Of a stretch of DNA of 64,000 nt, positions 15,887-23,571 are shown piece after piece. The translations under genes and the position numbers were made by a program. This stretch comes from an uncultured Eubacteriales bacterium (GTDB lineage Bacteria; Bacillota; Clostridia; Lachnospirales; Lachnospiraceae), in assembly GCA_949292795.1 (NCBI GenBank), contig CASFBR010000130.1, positions 1-64,000 on the forward strand, given 5' to 3'. The notes below the pieces were generated by a model. It searched no databases and was not told the DNA's origin. It saw only the letters and a program-made list of their open reading frames with translations. Within the stretch, counting starts at the first letter, position 1; each line of letters starts with the position of its first letter.

Positions 15887-17014
15887 ATGAAGGGTAAAGT
15901 TTTATCATTAATGATGGTATCTGCGATGGCACTTGGTTTACTGGCAGGCTGCGGCGGGGGCAGCAAAGAGACATCCGCGCCTGAAACGCAGGCACCGGCA
16001 GCAGAGTCCGGCGCCGATTCTCAGGATGCGGGCGCAGCAGACACAGCTGCGGCTTCGACCGAAGCAGCAACAGAACCGGAGGCTTCCGGTGAGGTAAAAA
16101 CCGTCAACGTAGCATTTATGCCAAATTACGCATCCTTATGGGCTGTGGCAACTGCCGATGAAAAAGGATATTTTGCGGAAGAAGGCATTGAAGTCAATCT
16201 CGTACAGTTCCAGGACGGCCCGACAGAGATTGCGGCTATGGAATCCGGCTCCATCGATGTGGCTTATATCGGGCCCGGCGCCCATACGCTGGCTATCCAG
16301 GGCAATGTGGACGTGTTCTGCTTCCAGCAGCTTGGAAATGCAGACAGTGTTGTCGGCCTTGCATCTCATGGCGTAGAGTCGCTTGAGGACCTGGCAGGCA
16401 AGAAGGTCGGCTATTCTTCCGGTACATCTTCTGAAACAATCCTTCGCCGCGCGCTGACCTCCGTGGGCCTGACAATGGAAGATATTGAAGCCTATGATAT
16501 GGACATCAGCAATATGATCAGCGCGATGGTTTCCGGTTCACTGGATGCCTGTGCACCATGGTCGCCGAGCACCAACACGATTCTTGCGGAGATGGGCGAT
16601 GATGCCAAGGTTATGTGTACGAATGTATCGTTCTCGGATGAGGCTGCGGACTGCGCAAGCTGGGTATGTATTCCGTCCTATGCTGAAGAAAATAAAGACA
16701 CGCTTGTAAGCTTTACAAAAGCATTGTATAAGGCGATGGACTACGGCTCTCAGGAAGCAAATTATGACGAGGTTGCCGGCTATGTGGCCAAGGCCTGCGG
16801 TACGGCCAAGGAAAGTGCTCTGGAGCAGACCTCTGACGGCGCGTGGTTAGATTCTGCGACATTGCTTGGCTATGTTGAGGACGGAACGATTGAAGGTTAC
16901 TATGCAACACAGGAAGCGAACTTTGTCGCTGACGGAAAGCTGACCGAGGAAGAAGGCCAGACTCCGGTTTCTGATTTTGTATTGTTTGATATTATGAAAG
17001 AAGCAGGCAACTAA
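15887..17014 (+). CDS. ABC substrate-binding lipoprotein of the SsuA/NMT1/TauA type, 375 aa
   Basis: A lipoprotein signal (MKGKVLSLMMVSAMALGLLAGC, lipobox LAGC) is followed by an acidic, Ala/Thr-rich linker to about residue 70. The binding domain starts at TVNVAFMPNYASLWAVATADEKGYFAEEGIEV and includes GPTEIAAMESGSIDVAYIGPG and GKKVGYSSGTSSETILRRAL, the layout of aromatic-sulfonate, taurine and thiamine-precursor binding proteins. The ligand cannot be read from the sequence. GAGGAGG precedes ATG 15887; a TTG six bases earlier is less likely. It sits between the ABC core and the sugar-phosphate genes, followed by a strong hairpin. Confidence 0.9.
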   Translation: MKGKVLSLMMVSAMALGLLAGCGGGSKETSAPETQAPAAESGADSQDAGAADTAAASTEAATEPEASGEVKTVNVAFMPNYASLWAVATADEKGYFAEEGIEVNLVQFQDGPTEIAAMESGSIDVAYIGPGAHTLAIQGNVDVFCFQQLGNADSVVGLASHGVESLEDLAGKKVGYSSGTSSETILRRALTSVGLTMEDIEAYDMDISNMISAMVSGSLDACAPWSPSTNTILAEMGDDAKVMCTNVSFSDEAADCASWVCIPSYAEENKDTLVSFTKALYKAMDYGSQEANYDEVAGYVAKACGTAKESALEQTSDGAWLDSATLLGYVEDGTIEGYYATQEANFVADGKLTEEEGQTPVSDFVLFDIMKEAGN

Positions 17015-17093
17015 TTCATCAGCAAAACGCTGTATTCATTAACGTTCATCAGGCGTGACTGCCCATCGGTGAGCTGGATGAAGCATTCAGAGT

Positions 17094-17121
17094 ACCCTGC
17101 GGCAGATGACTGCCGCAGGGT
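17094..17121 (+). terminator. operon-internal hairpin after the binding-protein gene
   Basis: A perfect 12-base stem, ACCCTGCGGCAG (17094-17105) with CTGCCGCAGGGT (17110-17121), then TCTTTGT. The weak T-run suggests a partial terminator or an mRNA-stabilising stem that keeps binding-protein levels above those of the downstream enzymes. Confidence 0.65.
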
Positions 17122-17147
17122 CTTTGTAAATTAAAGAGGAGATTAAA

Positions 17148-18329
17148 ATGTCAGAAAATCTGTTGATCGTTCATGGCGGCGGTCCGACAGCCGTGCTTAA
17201 TGCGTCGCTGTACGGAGCCATACAATGTGCGCTGGAGCATGGCGGGATTGGTCATATTTACGGGGCAAATAACGGAACCGGCGGCGTGCTGAGAGAGGAT
17301 TTTATTAAGCTTGAGACCTATTCACGGGAACAGCTTGCGCTGCTGCTTAAGACGCCGGGGAGCGCCATCGGGACATCCCGGGATGCGATCTGGGCAGAGG
17401 ATTATGAGAAAATGGCAGACATTTGCAAGAAACATCATATCCGATATGTGCTTTTTAACGGCGGCAACGGGACAATGGATACCTGCGGGAAAATGCACAA
17501 AGTATGCCGGGAGCGCGGGCTGGACATTGCCGTGATGGGGATTCCGAAAACGACGGACAATGATATTGCCGTGACGGACCACAGTCCCGGCTTTGGCAGC
17601 GCTGCCCGCTATATGGCCGCTTCTGTCCAGGAGCTTTGCGCAGATGTGCGCGCTCTGCCCATCCATGTTGTTGTTATGGAGGCATCCGGGAGAAACGCCG
17701 GGTGGATCACGGCGGCCAGCGCTCTGGCGGCAGATGCCGGTTACGGGCCGGACCTGATCTACCTTCCGGAGCGGCCGTTTGACGAGGACCGGTTTATCGA
17801 TGATGTCCGCCGCCTCCTTGAAAAAAAGAGCGGTATCGTTGTCGTGGCAAGCGAGGGGCTGACCGGGCCGGATAAAAAGCCGGTCGTAAAGCCGGTGTTT
17901 AAGACGGAGCGCGCAACCTATTTTGGCGATGTGAGCGCGCATCTGGCGAACCTTGTCATTGAGCGGCTTGGATATAAGGCCAGAGGTGAAAAGCCCGGGC
18001 TTTTGGGCCGTGCCTCGATTGCATGGCAGAGCGATGTGGACCGGGAGGAAGCCCGGCTGGCCGGATATAAGGCATGTGAGGCGGCGCTTGCAGGTATGTC
18101 CGGAAAGATGGCGGCGTTTCGCCGCAGCGGCCGGACGCCGTATGCTTCGGAAATATTTTTTACAGATATAGACCAGGTCATGATGCATGAACGCAAAATG
18201 CCGGATGCGTTTATCAATGCCGGGGGCAATGGCGTGACGGAAGAATTTATGGACTGGTGCCGTCCGCTGATTGGCGGCCCGCTGCCTCAGATGCTTTCGC
18301 TGAACCGTCCGCATGGCGTGATACTCTGA
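17148..18329 (+). CDS. 6-phosphofructokinase-family protein with atypical active site, 393 aa
   Basis: Phosphofructokinase fold: HGGGPTAVLNAS, IGTSRD, VLFNGGNGTMDT (GGNGT at 105-109), MGIPKTTDNDI (133-139 PKTTDND) and VMEASGRNAGW. PKTxDND with Lys is the pattern of pyrophosphate-linked enzymes and of trypanosome-type ATP enzymes, and the catalytic Asp (PKTTDND) is kept. The Mg-binding Asp of the usual GGDG/GGDD motif is Asn107. The Gly after it is the ATP-type residue, so phosphate donor and substrate are both uncertain. A strong AAGAGGAG precedes ATG 17148. It follows the ABC genes after the hairpin and precedes the TIM gene by 62 bases. Confidence 0.85.
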   Translation: MSENLLIVHGGGPTAVLNASLYGAIQCALEHGGIGHIYGANNGTGGVLREDFIKLETYSREQLALLLKTPGSAIGTSRDAIWAEDYEKMADICKKHHIRYVLFNGGNGTMDTCGKMHKVCRERGLDIAVMGIPKTTDNDIAVTDHSPGFGSAARYMAASVQELCADVRALPIHVVVMEASGRNAGWITAASALAADAGYGPDLIYLPERPFDEDRFIDDVRRLLEKKSGIVVVASEGLTGPDKKPVVKPVFKTERATYFGDVSAHLANLVIERLGYKARGEKPGLLGRASIAWQSDVDREEARLAGYKACEAALAGMSGKMAAFRRSGRTPYASEIFFTDIDQVMMHERKMPDAFINAGGNGVTEEFMDWCRPLIGGPLPQMLSLNRPHGVIL

Positions 18330-18391
18330 TATGGCGGCAAAACAGGCTGCGGGCAATAAAACGGCTCAAGGGCAACAGGAAGGAGCATAAA

Positions 18392-19240
18392 ATGAAGCAT
18401 ATCTATTTGAATTTAAAACGGTTTGATGTGCCGTCAGAATTGGGCGGTGTCAACAGCCTCTGCCCGATATCGGACTGGGGCGGATATATTGTTGAGCATA
18501 CACAGGATGCTCTTAAGGATTATGATCCGGATGCTGTGGAATTTGTTATGTATTTTCCGGAGGCGCATCTGTTATCCGCAGCGGCGGCGCGGGATGCCTT
18601 AAGTCCGGTGAAGATCGGCTGCCAGAGCGTTTACCGCGAAGATGTGACGCCTGGCGGGAATTTCGGGGCATTCACGGCGAACCGTCCGGCAGCGGCGATG
18701 AAGGCAGCCGGATGTGTATCGACGATTATCGGACACTGTGAGGAGCGCAATGATAAGGCCGGGATTTTGGCAGAGGCCGGCGTGACCGATACGGCAGCTG
18801 TCAACCGTATTCTCAACAAAGAGATCAAGGCGGCCATCGCCCGCGGGCTTGATGTGCTTTACTGTATCGGAGAAAAAAGTGAGGAGCAGCAGCGGTGGCA
18901 GGAGGTCTTGGGCGCACAGCTTGCAATCGGACTTGATGGAGTGGATACGTCTAAAGTTGTCATTGCCTACGAGCCGGTCTGGTCCATCGGGCCGGGAAAA
19001 ACACCGGCGGACCGTTCCTATATTCAGAAGATCGCGGCGTTTGTCAAGGAAAAGACCGGCGGTATGGATGTAGTTTACGGCGGCGGCTTAAAGCAGGATA
19101 ATGCGGCCATGCTTTCGTCAATTCCGGAAATTGACGGCGGGCTGATCGCGCTGACCCGCTTTGTTGGCGAAATCGGCTATTATCCTCAGGAATATCTGGA
19201 AATCATCAAGCGATACATGGAAGGAGTAAAAGCATTATGA
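18392..19240 (+). CDS. triosephosphate isomerase-family protein, divergent, 282 aa
   Basis: TIM-barrel isomerase with the catalytic set kept: NLK (Lys9), His115 in IIGHCEERN and Glu194 in AYEPVWSIGPGKTP, with the phosphate loop GGGLKQDN near the end. It is about 30 residues longer than housekeeping TpiA (about 250 aa), and the first loop reads NLKRFDVPSELGGVNSL instead of NWKMN. It overlaps the next gene by four bases (ATGA). The divergence suggests a paralogue for this pathway rather than the main glycolytic enzyme, which I infer without seeing the rest of the genome. AGGAAGGAG precedes ATG 18392. Confidence 0.88.
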   Translation: MKHIYLNLKRFDVPSELGGVNSLCPISDWGGYIVEHTQDALKDYDPDAVEFVMYFPEAHLLSAAAARDALSPVKIGCQSVYREDVTPGGNFGAFTANRPAAAMKAAGCVSTIIGHCEERNDKAGILAEAGVTDTAAVNRILNKEIKAAIARGLDVLYCIGEKSEEQQRWQEVLGAQLAIGLDGVDTSKVVIAYEPVWSIGPGKTPADRSYIQKIAAFVKEKTGGMDVVYGGGLKQDNAAMLSSIPEIDGGLIALTRFVGEIGYYPQEYLEIIKRYMEGVKAL

Positions 19241-20715
19241 ATTTGGAATTTGAATATGGCCAGGGGCTTATGAGCGCATCATTGCCGGACAATACAGATA
19301 TTTTTATCCCAGGGGAGACAGTGGCCGATCCGCCCTATATTCCTGAAGCTAAGCTTGAGGAGGCTTATCTGGAAAGTCTTTCCCACCCTGTCGGGATGCC
19401 GACCCTTACCGAGCTGGCACATAAAGGCAGCACGGTCTGCATTGTTGTTCCGGACCGTGTCAAAGGCGGCGAGCAGCCCACAAGCCACAGAAAGCTGAGT
19501 ATCAAATATATTCTCAGAGAGCTTTATGCGGCCGGTGTGGAAAAAAAGGATATTTTGCTGATCATATCCAACGGCCTTCACCCGCGGAGCAAAGAAAGCG
19601 ATGCAAAGGCAATTTTTGGAGCCGAGCTGTTTGATGAGTTCTGGCACACGGGCCAGATCATCAGCCATGACAGCGAAGACTCGGAGCATATGGTCGATCT
19701 TGGCGTAACAGGACGGGGCGATCCGGTCTTTATGAACCGCTATGTTTTTGAATGTGATATTCCTATTCTTATCGGACATGTACAGGGCAATCCCTACGGC
19801 GGTTATTCCGGCGGCTATAAGCACAGTGCCACAGGCATCACCAACTGGAAGAGTATTGCCAGCCATCATGTACCGTCGGTCATGCACCGGGCAGATTTTA
19901 CGCCGGTCAACGGCGGCAGCCTGATGCGCACGAAGTTTGATGAGATCAGTATGCATATGGAGGAGAAGATGGGGCATCCGTTTTTCTGCTGCGATGCGGT
20001 GCTTGATACCTTTTCACGTCAGATTGCCATTTACTGCGGCTATGCGAAGGAAATGATGCCGCTGAGCTGGAAGCTGGCGGATAAGCGCACTTATGTGCAC
20101 TGGGCAAAGAAAAAATATGATGTGCTTGTTTTTGGTATGCCTCAGAAGTTCCATTACGGCGACGGCATGGGGACAAATCCGATCATGATGATGCAGGCAT
20201 TGAGCGCACAGGTGCTGCGTTTTAAACGGGTGATGAGTGATCACTGTGTCATTATCTGCGCCTCCACCTGCAACGGTTTCTTCCATGACGAGCTGTGGCC
20301 GTATTTAAGAGAGCTGTATACAATGTTCCAGCATGATTATATGAATACGCTGCCGGATATGAACCGGTACGGCGAATACTTTGCAACCAATGAGGAATAC
20401 ATCCGGAAATACCGTTTTGCAAACGCCTTCCACCCGTTCCATGGATTTAGCATGATGTCCTGCGGGCACATTGCGGAGATGAATACAAGCGCCATTTATA
20501 TTGTCGGCGCACAGGAGCCGGGATATGCCAGAGGCATGGGACTTAAAACCCGGGCAACCTTTGAGGAAGCGCTGGAGGATGCCATGAAGAAATATGTCGG
20601 GCCCAAACCGAACATTCTTGCGCTTCCGGAAACGTTTAAGCGGGCTGCTGTGCATCTGTGCATGGAAAATCCTCAGGATGACTGTATGGATGAATATGGA
20701 CACAGGCTGCTGTAA
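19237..20715 (+). CDS. LarA-like (DUF2088) nickel-pincer racemase/epimerase homologue, 492 aa
   Basis: Matches the lactate racemase family, which uses a nickel pincer nucleotide to racemise or epimerise 2-hydroxy acids. SNGLHPR (His115) fits the first catalytic His, SGGYK (Lys195) the Lys that holds the cofactor, and His211 the nickel-binding His, by spacing. The second catalytic His of LarA lies ten residues before the Lys, in PHxxAGxSGGxK; here that position is Asn185 (GNPYGGYSGGYK). At 492 aa it is longer than LarA (about 425). Cofactor genes larB, larC and larE are not in the window. It overlaps the TIM gene by four bases. The substrate is likely a sugar acid or a product of this cluster, unproven. 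Confidence 0.75.
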   Translation: MNLEFEYGQGLMSASLPDNTDIFIPGETVADPPYIPEAKLEEAYLESLSHPVGMPTLTELAHKGSTVCIVVPDRVKGGEQPTSHRKLSIKYILRELYAAGVEKKDILLIISNGLHPRSKESDAKAIFGAELFDEFWHTGQIISHDSEDSEHMVDLGVTGRGDPVFMNRYVFECDIPILIGHVQGNPYGGYSGGYKHSATGITNWKSIASHHVPSVMHRADFTPVNGGSLMRTKFDEISMHMEEKMGHPFFCCDAVLDTFSRQIAIYCGYAKEMMPLSWKLADKRTYVHWAKKKYDVLVFGMPQKFHYGDGMGTNPIMMMQALSAQVLRFKRVMSDHCVIICASTCNGFFHDELWPYLRELYTMFQHDYMNTLPDMNRYGEYFATNEEYIRKYRFANAFHPFHGFSMMSCGHIAEMNTSAIYIVGAQEPGYARGMGLKTRATFEEALEDAMKKYVGPKPNILALPETFKRAAVHLCMENPQDDCMDEYGHRLL

Positions 20716-20742
20716 AACCGATGCTCGGGAGGAGCGATGAGC

Positions 20743-21999
20743 ATGCTAAAGTTTAAGCTATTGGATGAAAAATGTCAGGCTGAGCAGATGCTTGGCGGAT
20801 ATATAAAGGCCCATGAGAATATTTTTAAGAGTGTCGTTGGCGGGGAGACGTGTTACAGCGATGCCCTGGGGTGGCTGCACACAGAACGGTGGGCCGGCCC
20901 GGCGCAGCTTGACCGGCTGGAGGCACTGGCAGATACGATACGAAACAATGCGGATGTGTTTGTGGTGATTGGTGTCGGCGGTTCAAATAATGCCGCCCGT
21001 TCGGTGATCGAAGCGCTGAAAACGGCGGATGGGCCGGAAATTATGTATGCCGGAAATACGCTCTCGCCCCATGCCCTGTGCCAGATGATGGCCAGGCTCA
21101 AAGGGCGTTCGGTCTATATCGACTGTATCGCCAAAAATTTTGAAACGCTGGAACCGGGCGCATCTTTTAGAATTTTAAGAAAATACCTTTGTGATACTTA
21201 TGGGGCAAAGGAAGCGGCTAAACGCATCATTGCCACAGGAACAAAGGGGAGCCTGCTGGAATCGCTTTGTACCGGGCACGGTTATACATTTCTTGAATTT
21301 CCTGAGGATGTGGGCGGACGGTATACGGCAATAACCGCTGTGGGACTGCTGCCTGTGGCGGTGGCGGGGATTGACATCCGCGCGCTCGTTAAAGGCGCGC
21401 AGGCGATGGAAAAATCGCTTTTTGAGACGCCGGCAGCCGAAAATATTGCATTTAAGTACGCATGTCTGCGCAGCATTTATTATGATAAAGGCTATGCCCT
21501 GGAAATGCTTGCATCCTTTGAACCGCAGCTGCGCTGGTTTTATAAATGGTGGGTGCAGCTTTTTGCGGAAACCGAGGGCAAGGACGGCAGAGGACTGTTT
21601 CCTGTGTGCGGGGAGTATTCGGAGGAGCTGCACGCCGTCGGACAATTTGTCCAGGATGGGACGCCGCTGATGTTTGAAACATTTCTTGATGTCCTTGACC
21701 CGGGAGCGTCGCTTGTCATTGAAAATGACGGCATACAGGATGCCTTTGATTATCTGGATGGCATGGACTTTGCTCAGATTAACCGTACCGCCTTTGAAGC
21801 GACCGTACGGGCGCATAAGGCGAAGCTGCCATGCCTGATCCTTGAAGTGCAGCGGCTGGATGCCTTCCATTTTGGACAGCTTTTCTATTTCTTTATGCTT
21901 TCCTGTTACCTGTCGGCAAGACTTCTTGGCGTTAATCCCTTTGACCAGCCGGGAGTTGAAGCGTATAAGAGGTGGATGTTTGACGGGCTTGGAAAATAA
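20743..21999 (+). CDS. glucose-6-phosphate isomerase-family protein, 418 aa
   Basis: A PGI/SIS-fold aldose-ketose isomerase. VVIGVGGSNNAARSVIEAL is the SIS phosphate loop. FPEDVGGRYTAITAVGLLPVA, GKDGRGLFPVCGEYSEELHAVGQFVQDG (Glu and His) and NPFDQPGVEAYKRWMF with the catalytic Lys are PGI signatures. It is slightly shorter than typical PGI (about 450 aa) and the central region is divergent. GGGAGGAG precedes; ATG 20743 has better spacing than ATG 20737. Last gene of the operon. With NagA, aldolase, PFK and TIM homologues nearby, the locus covers hexosamine-6-P to triose-P on paper. Confidence 0.9.
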   Translation: MLKFKLLDEKCQAEQMLGGYIKAHENIFKSVVGGETCYSDALGWLHTERWAGPAQLDRLEALADTIRNNADVFVVIGVGGSNNAARSVIEALKTADGPEIMYAGNTLSPHALCQMMARLKGRSVYIDCIAKNFETLEPGASFRILRKYLCDTYGAKEAAKRIIATGTKGSLLESLCTGHGYTFLEFPEDVGGRYTAITAVGLLPVAVAGIDIRALVKGAQAMEKSLFETPAAENIAFKYACLRSIYYDKGYALEMLASFEPQLRWFYKWWVQLFAETEGKDGRGLFPVCGEYSEELHAVGQFVQDGTPLMFETFLDVLDPGASLVIENDGIQDAFDYLDGMDFAQINRTAFEATVRAHKAKLPCLILEVQRLDAFHFGQLFYFFMLSCYLSARLLGVNPFDQPGVEAYKRWMFDGLGK

Positions 22000-22017
22000 A
22001 CTTGCCATAGTGTGCCG

Positions 22018-22053
22018 GCCGCCGGGCGCTGCAAAATAAGCAGCCCCGGCGGC
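22018..22053 (+). terminator. strong GC hairpin after the PGI gene
   Basis: GCCGCCGG plus GCTGC pairs with GCAGC plus CCGGCGGC around an AAAATAA loop. There is no T-run, so it is either a weak terminator or a 3'-end stabiliser. Confidence 0.45.
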
Positions 22054-22153
22054 TGTGCTGTTGAAAAAAAGCTCCGATTTGTTTATACTAAGCTAAAGCC
22101 CTTTTTTAAAAAGCGGCTGGTATCAAAAGCATCGGCAGTAAAGGAGTAGTGAT

Positions 22154-23542
22154 ATGACAGCAGAAGTGGAAGCTTGCAGACCGCAGGTGAGTATTATTGT
22201 TCCTGTCTTTAATGCGAAAGCGTCCCTGAGACGGTGTGTGGACAGTATTCTTGGACAGGAATTTCAGGATTTTGAACTGATTCTTGTGGATGACGGGAGC
22301 AGCGACGGCTCCGGCGCCATCTGCGATGCATACCGTATACAGGACCGCCGTGTGCAGACTGTGCACAAAGAAAATTCCGGGGTTTCCGACGCGCGAAATC
22401 TGGCCATAGCCCTGGCCCGCGGGGAATATCTTCAGTTTGCCGACAGCGATGACTGGATCACGCCTGATGCGACCCGCCTGATGGTGCGGGCGGCCCGGGA
22501 ATATAACTGCGACCTTGTGATCACGGATTTTTACCGGGTGGTGGGCGGCCGGGTATCACACAAAGGGGATATTGATACAGACGGTGTTATGAGCCGGGAG
22601 ACATTTGCGGAACATATGATGGAAAATCCCGCTGATTTTTACTATGGCGTTTTGTGGAACAAGCTTTACCGGCGGTCGATCATTAAAGATCATGGATTGC
22701 AGATGGATTCCCGCATTAGCTGGTGCGAGGACTTTATGTTTAATCTGGAATATATCCGCTATGCCCATGTGTTTTATGCGCTGCGCACGCCGGTGTATTA
22801 CTATGTCCGTACAAAGGGCTCTCTTGTCAGCCAAAGTATGAGCCTGACCCGGTCTGTAAAAACAAAGCGCATGGTGTTTGATTACTATAATAGTCTGTAT
22901 AAGCATATTCTTGACGAGGAGACTTATGAAAAGAACCGGCTTCAGGTTTACCGCTATCTCATCGATGCGGCCAGGGATGGAATGGTTCCGCCGTTTTTGT
23001 TTCCAGGGTCCCGGAAGCTGGGAGAGGAGCGTCTGACTGTCTGTGATCAGGCCATACAGGCCGATGGGCTTGTGATGGATATTTACCGGGGACGAAAGCT
23101 GCTGGAATACGATCTTCGTCCGGTTGCTTTAAAAAATGATCTGAGCCTGACTGAAACGTGGGTGTTATTTGTGCTGAGCCGAAAGCCGATCTGCGATACG
23201 AAAAAGGCGCTGGCAGACCTTGCTCATGTGACGCCCCGGATGCTTTCGTCGGCATTGCAAAAGCTTTCGTCCAGAAATCTGATTTGTATTGAGGAGGTGC
23301 GCGCGCCCAAAAAGGCGGCGGCCGGGGCGGATGGAAGGAGTGACGGCAGCGGCCGGGAAATGAGTCCTAAAAAAGTGCTGTCCGTAACAATACAGCCGGA
23401 TTGCGGCGAAATACTTAAGGACTTCGCCCAAGCGGAAGCAGACTGTGTCCAGGCGATGCTGGATGGCTTTTCGGAGGAGGAAAAGGCGCAGCTTAAGCAG
23501 TTAAAGCAAAAGCTGCGCCAGAATATTCAAAGGATACTGTAA
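22154..23542 (+). CDS. family 2 glycosyltransferase fused to a MarR-like winged-helix domain, 462 aa
   Basis: Residues 11-320 are a GT-A glycosyltransferase: VSIIVPVFNAKASLRRCVDS, ILVDDGSSDGS (46-52), NSGVSDARN, the metal motif DSDD (97-100) and the catalytic-base region WCEDFMFN (190-197). Residues about 325-462 are different: LKNDLSLTETWVLFVLS, then KKALADLAHVTPRMLSSALQKLSSRNLICIEE reads as helix-turn-helix and wing, and DCVQAML...FSEEEKAQLKQLKQ as the dimer helix of MarR proteins. One uninterrupted frame joins both. The C-terminus of such a GT2 is usually membrane or helical, not DNA-binding, so the fusion is unusual. AAGGAG precedes ATG 22154. Convergent with parC. Confidence 0.82.
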   Translation: MTAEVEACRPQVSIIVPVFNAKASLRRCVDSILGQEFQDFELILVDDGSSDGSGAICDAYRIQDRRVQTVHKENSGVSDARNLAIALARGEYLQFADSDDWITPDATRLMVRAAREYNCDLVITDFYRVVGGRVSHKGDIDTDGVMSRETFAEHMMENPADFYYGVLWNKLYRRSIIKDHGLQMDSRISWCEDFMFNLEYIRYAHVFYALRTPVYYYVRTKGSLVSQSMSLTRSVKTKRMVFDYYNSLYKHILDEETYEKNRLQVYRYLIDAARDGMVPPFLFPGSRKLGEERLTVCDQAIQADGLVMDIYRGRKLLEYDLRPVALKNDLSLTETWVLFVLSRKPICDTKKALADLAHVTPRMLSSALQKLSSRNLICIEEVRAPKKAAAGADGRSDGSGREMSPKKVLSVTIQPDCGEILKDFAQAEADCVQAMLDGFSEEEKAQLKQLKQKLRQNIQRIL

Positions 23543-23571
23543 TCAAATCTCTGAAGGCTTATGCGGACGGA

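Noticed and set aside
17322..18356. 344-codon minus-strand frame opposite the PFK gene
   Set aside because: The plus-strand frame shows clear PFK motifs; the opposite translation is Arg/His/Cys-rich with no family resemblance, typical of an antisense shadow in GC-rich coding DNA.
21175..22008. 277-codon minus-strand frame opposite the PGI gene
   Set aside because: PGI signatures are on the plus strand, and the shadow has no ribosome site or recognisable domain.
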